Below, piece by piece: positions 57,063-58,000 of a stretch of 58,000 nt of DNA. How positions within the stretch are numbered: the stretch's first letter is position 1; the number at the start of each line of letters is the position of its first letter. The notes beneath the pieces are model-generated. The model was not told where the DNA came from, did not search any database, and worked only from the letters and a program-made list of their open reading frames with translations. The DNA is taken from contig NC_081414.1 in the NCBI RefSeq assembly GCF_030272615.1, positions 5,275,501-5,333,500 on the forward strand, in the 5' to 3' direction. This stretch comes from Cryptomeria japonica. Its lineage: Eukaryota; Streptophyta; Pinopsida; Cupressales; Cupressaceae. The translations under genes and the position numbers were made by a program.

Positions 57063-58000
57063 TTATGGTGGTTTTAACTCAAGAAGAATGTTTAGTGCTA
57101 TGGATGTCAATAACACGACACCTTAGTTAGCAAGTGAACAAGAAATGCATAATACTGAATACATGCATACAAATGTGGAAAACCATGAAACTTATGATCT
57201 CAGTTCTTATAGTCATGATAATGTAGCCTACTCCCATGAATGGAATCATATGATTTGTTGTCCCTATGATCAGAATGAGGATTATAAATCAAATTTGGAC
57301 TCAGTTGCAGCGTGTGAGAATGGAGCAGACATGGGCAAGGTTGGTGACTATGAGTATGCACTCAATGAAGAGGAGGAAGCACCTCATAGTTTCATATATG
57401 AATATGATGATGCTGATAATGAGTTTATTACTGAAAGAGATGGCATGGTGCAACAATATGACATCAATGAGGTCCAAGAGCCAAGCACGCCTGAAATAAA
57501 TGAGCCCGCATATAGTGATCAACAAATGAACATGGTATGTACCTTTGAGAATCCATTGTATGATGATTCCATGGATATAAACCAACATGTGTTTTACAAT
57601 GATGTGTTTGAGATCAATTCCTATGTGGTCTCAAATCCACTTTTTGAAGAGGAGGATGCACTTTCAGATGAGGAAGATGTTTTGTCAATTTGTGAGTGAC
57701 ATTTATGAAGCCGAGGAAATAGGTTCATCTCTCTTATATGAGCCAGATTTTATTGAACAAGATGTTGGTACTTCATGTTCTCTGTGGGGAGAGCTACCTA
57801 TGTACCATGAGGAAGTGGATGAGCAAGAAACATAGTGCATATTATCATCATACCATTGAGCCAGCTGATGTAATAGATGTTTCAGATTCTTGTGTTGAAT
57901 CAGATAATGAGATTAGCAATAGCTTGGATTGGAAATATTCTTTAGTTGACATCAGTCATGCCCATGAGGTGGGAGAGAGCAACAATGCCTATGAAGGCAT
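57063..58000 (+). pseudogene. gag: Gag-like protein, second part with acidic repeat tail, running off the window
   Basis: Continues in the frame of 48169-49289. A TAG lies at 57123-57125. The stretch from 57145 to 57699 is open and very acidic, with motifs CTFENPLYDDSMD and VVSNPLFEEEDALSDEED. These resemble the FSNPLYDEEE repeats in the array gag. After 57699 the acidic coding character moves to another frame (YEAEEIGSSLLYEPDF, to 57835). From about 57833 yet another frame (VSDSCVESDNEISNS) is open to the window edge. Two frameshifts are therefore likely. No known domain; it may be a Gag extension binding a basic partner, which is speculation. Confidence 0.65.

Noticed and set aside
1-58000. 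CRISPR arrays, tRNA or rRNA genes, organelle DNA, host protein genes
   Set aside because: I looked for regular spacers, cloverleaf-like genes, rRNA cores and non-transposon domains and saw none. Faint or short ones could be missed by eye.

Overview
This window is plant nuclear DNA made almost entirely of nested, mostly decayed LTR retrotransposons. I see no host protein-coding gene, tRNA, rRNA or CRISPR array. Ty1/copia and Ty3/gypsy polyproteins, tRNA-Arg-like and tRNA-iMet-type primer sites, LTRs up to about 4.5 kb and several layers of insertion point to a large, repeat-rich seed-plant genome. A gymnosperm is my guess, but nothing here proves the species.

Layout. (1) 187-10434: a tandem array of a gag-only, non-autonomous minus-strand element, arranged LTR-internal-LTR-internal-LTR-internal-LTR, with one 5-bp target duplication (GGTAG) around the whole array. 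(2) 11.26-19.66 kb: a plus-strand Ty3/gypsy remnant (gag, protease, RT, RNase H, integrase, 3' LTR). A solo LTR with its own duplication (GTAGT) is inserted exactly at the RT catalytic motif. (3) 19658-31951: one very long LTR (about 4.5 kb without its insert), split by a nearly complete minus-strand Ty1/copia element at 23858-31651. A tRNA-Arg-like primer site and a decayed internal region follow. (4) 35149-39515: a second, diverged LTR of the same type. (5) 39516-47576: a Ty3/gypsy element with plus-strand gag-protease remains and, antisense, a degenerate plant mobile domain (PMD) gene, then a polypurine tract and an LTR. (6) 45818 to the right edge: the same LTR also leads, through a primer site, into another gag-like acidic reading frame. 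That frame is interrupted by a complete minus-strand chromodomain Ty3/gypsy element at 49290-57057 (target duplication CAACC) and runs off the window.

How the parts work together. The autonomous-type elements (copia, the chromodomain gypsy, the 11-19 kb gypsy) encode or once encoded capsid, protease, RT, RNase H and integrase. The gag-only elements would depend on such enzymes in trans. All polyproteins are broken by stops or frameshifts, and several have lost catalytic residues, so the locus looks like a graveyard and not an active system.

Most interesting features: tRNA-3'-end-like sequences placed as inverted copies on both inner sides of one LTR family; a conserved box near the 3' end of four different LTR families; an acidic gag extension with repeated NPLYDE-type motifs in two gag-only families; a one-strand ACCGAG hexamer enrichment across the copia element; and an antisense PMD gene carried by a retrotransposon with a stem-loop at its polypurine tract. 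All counts and alignments were made by eye.
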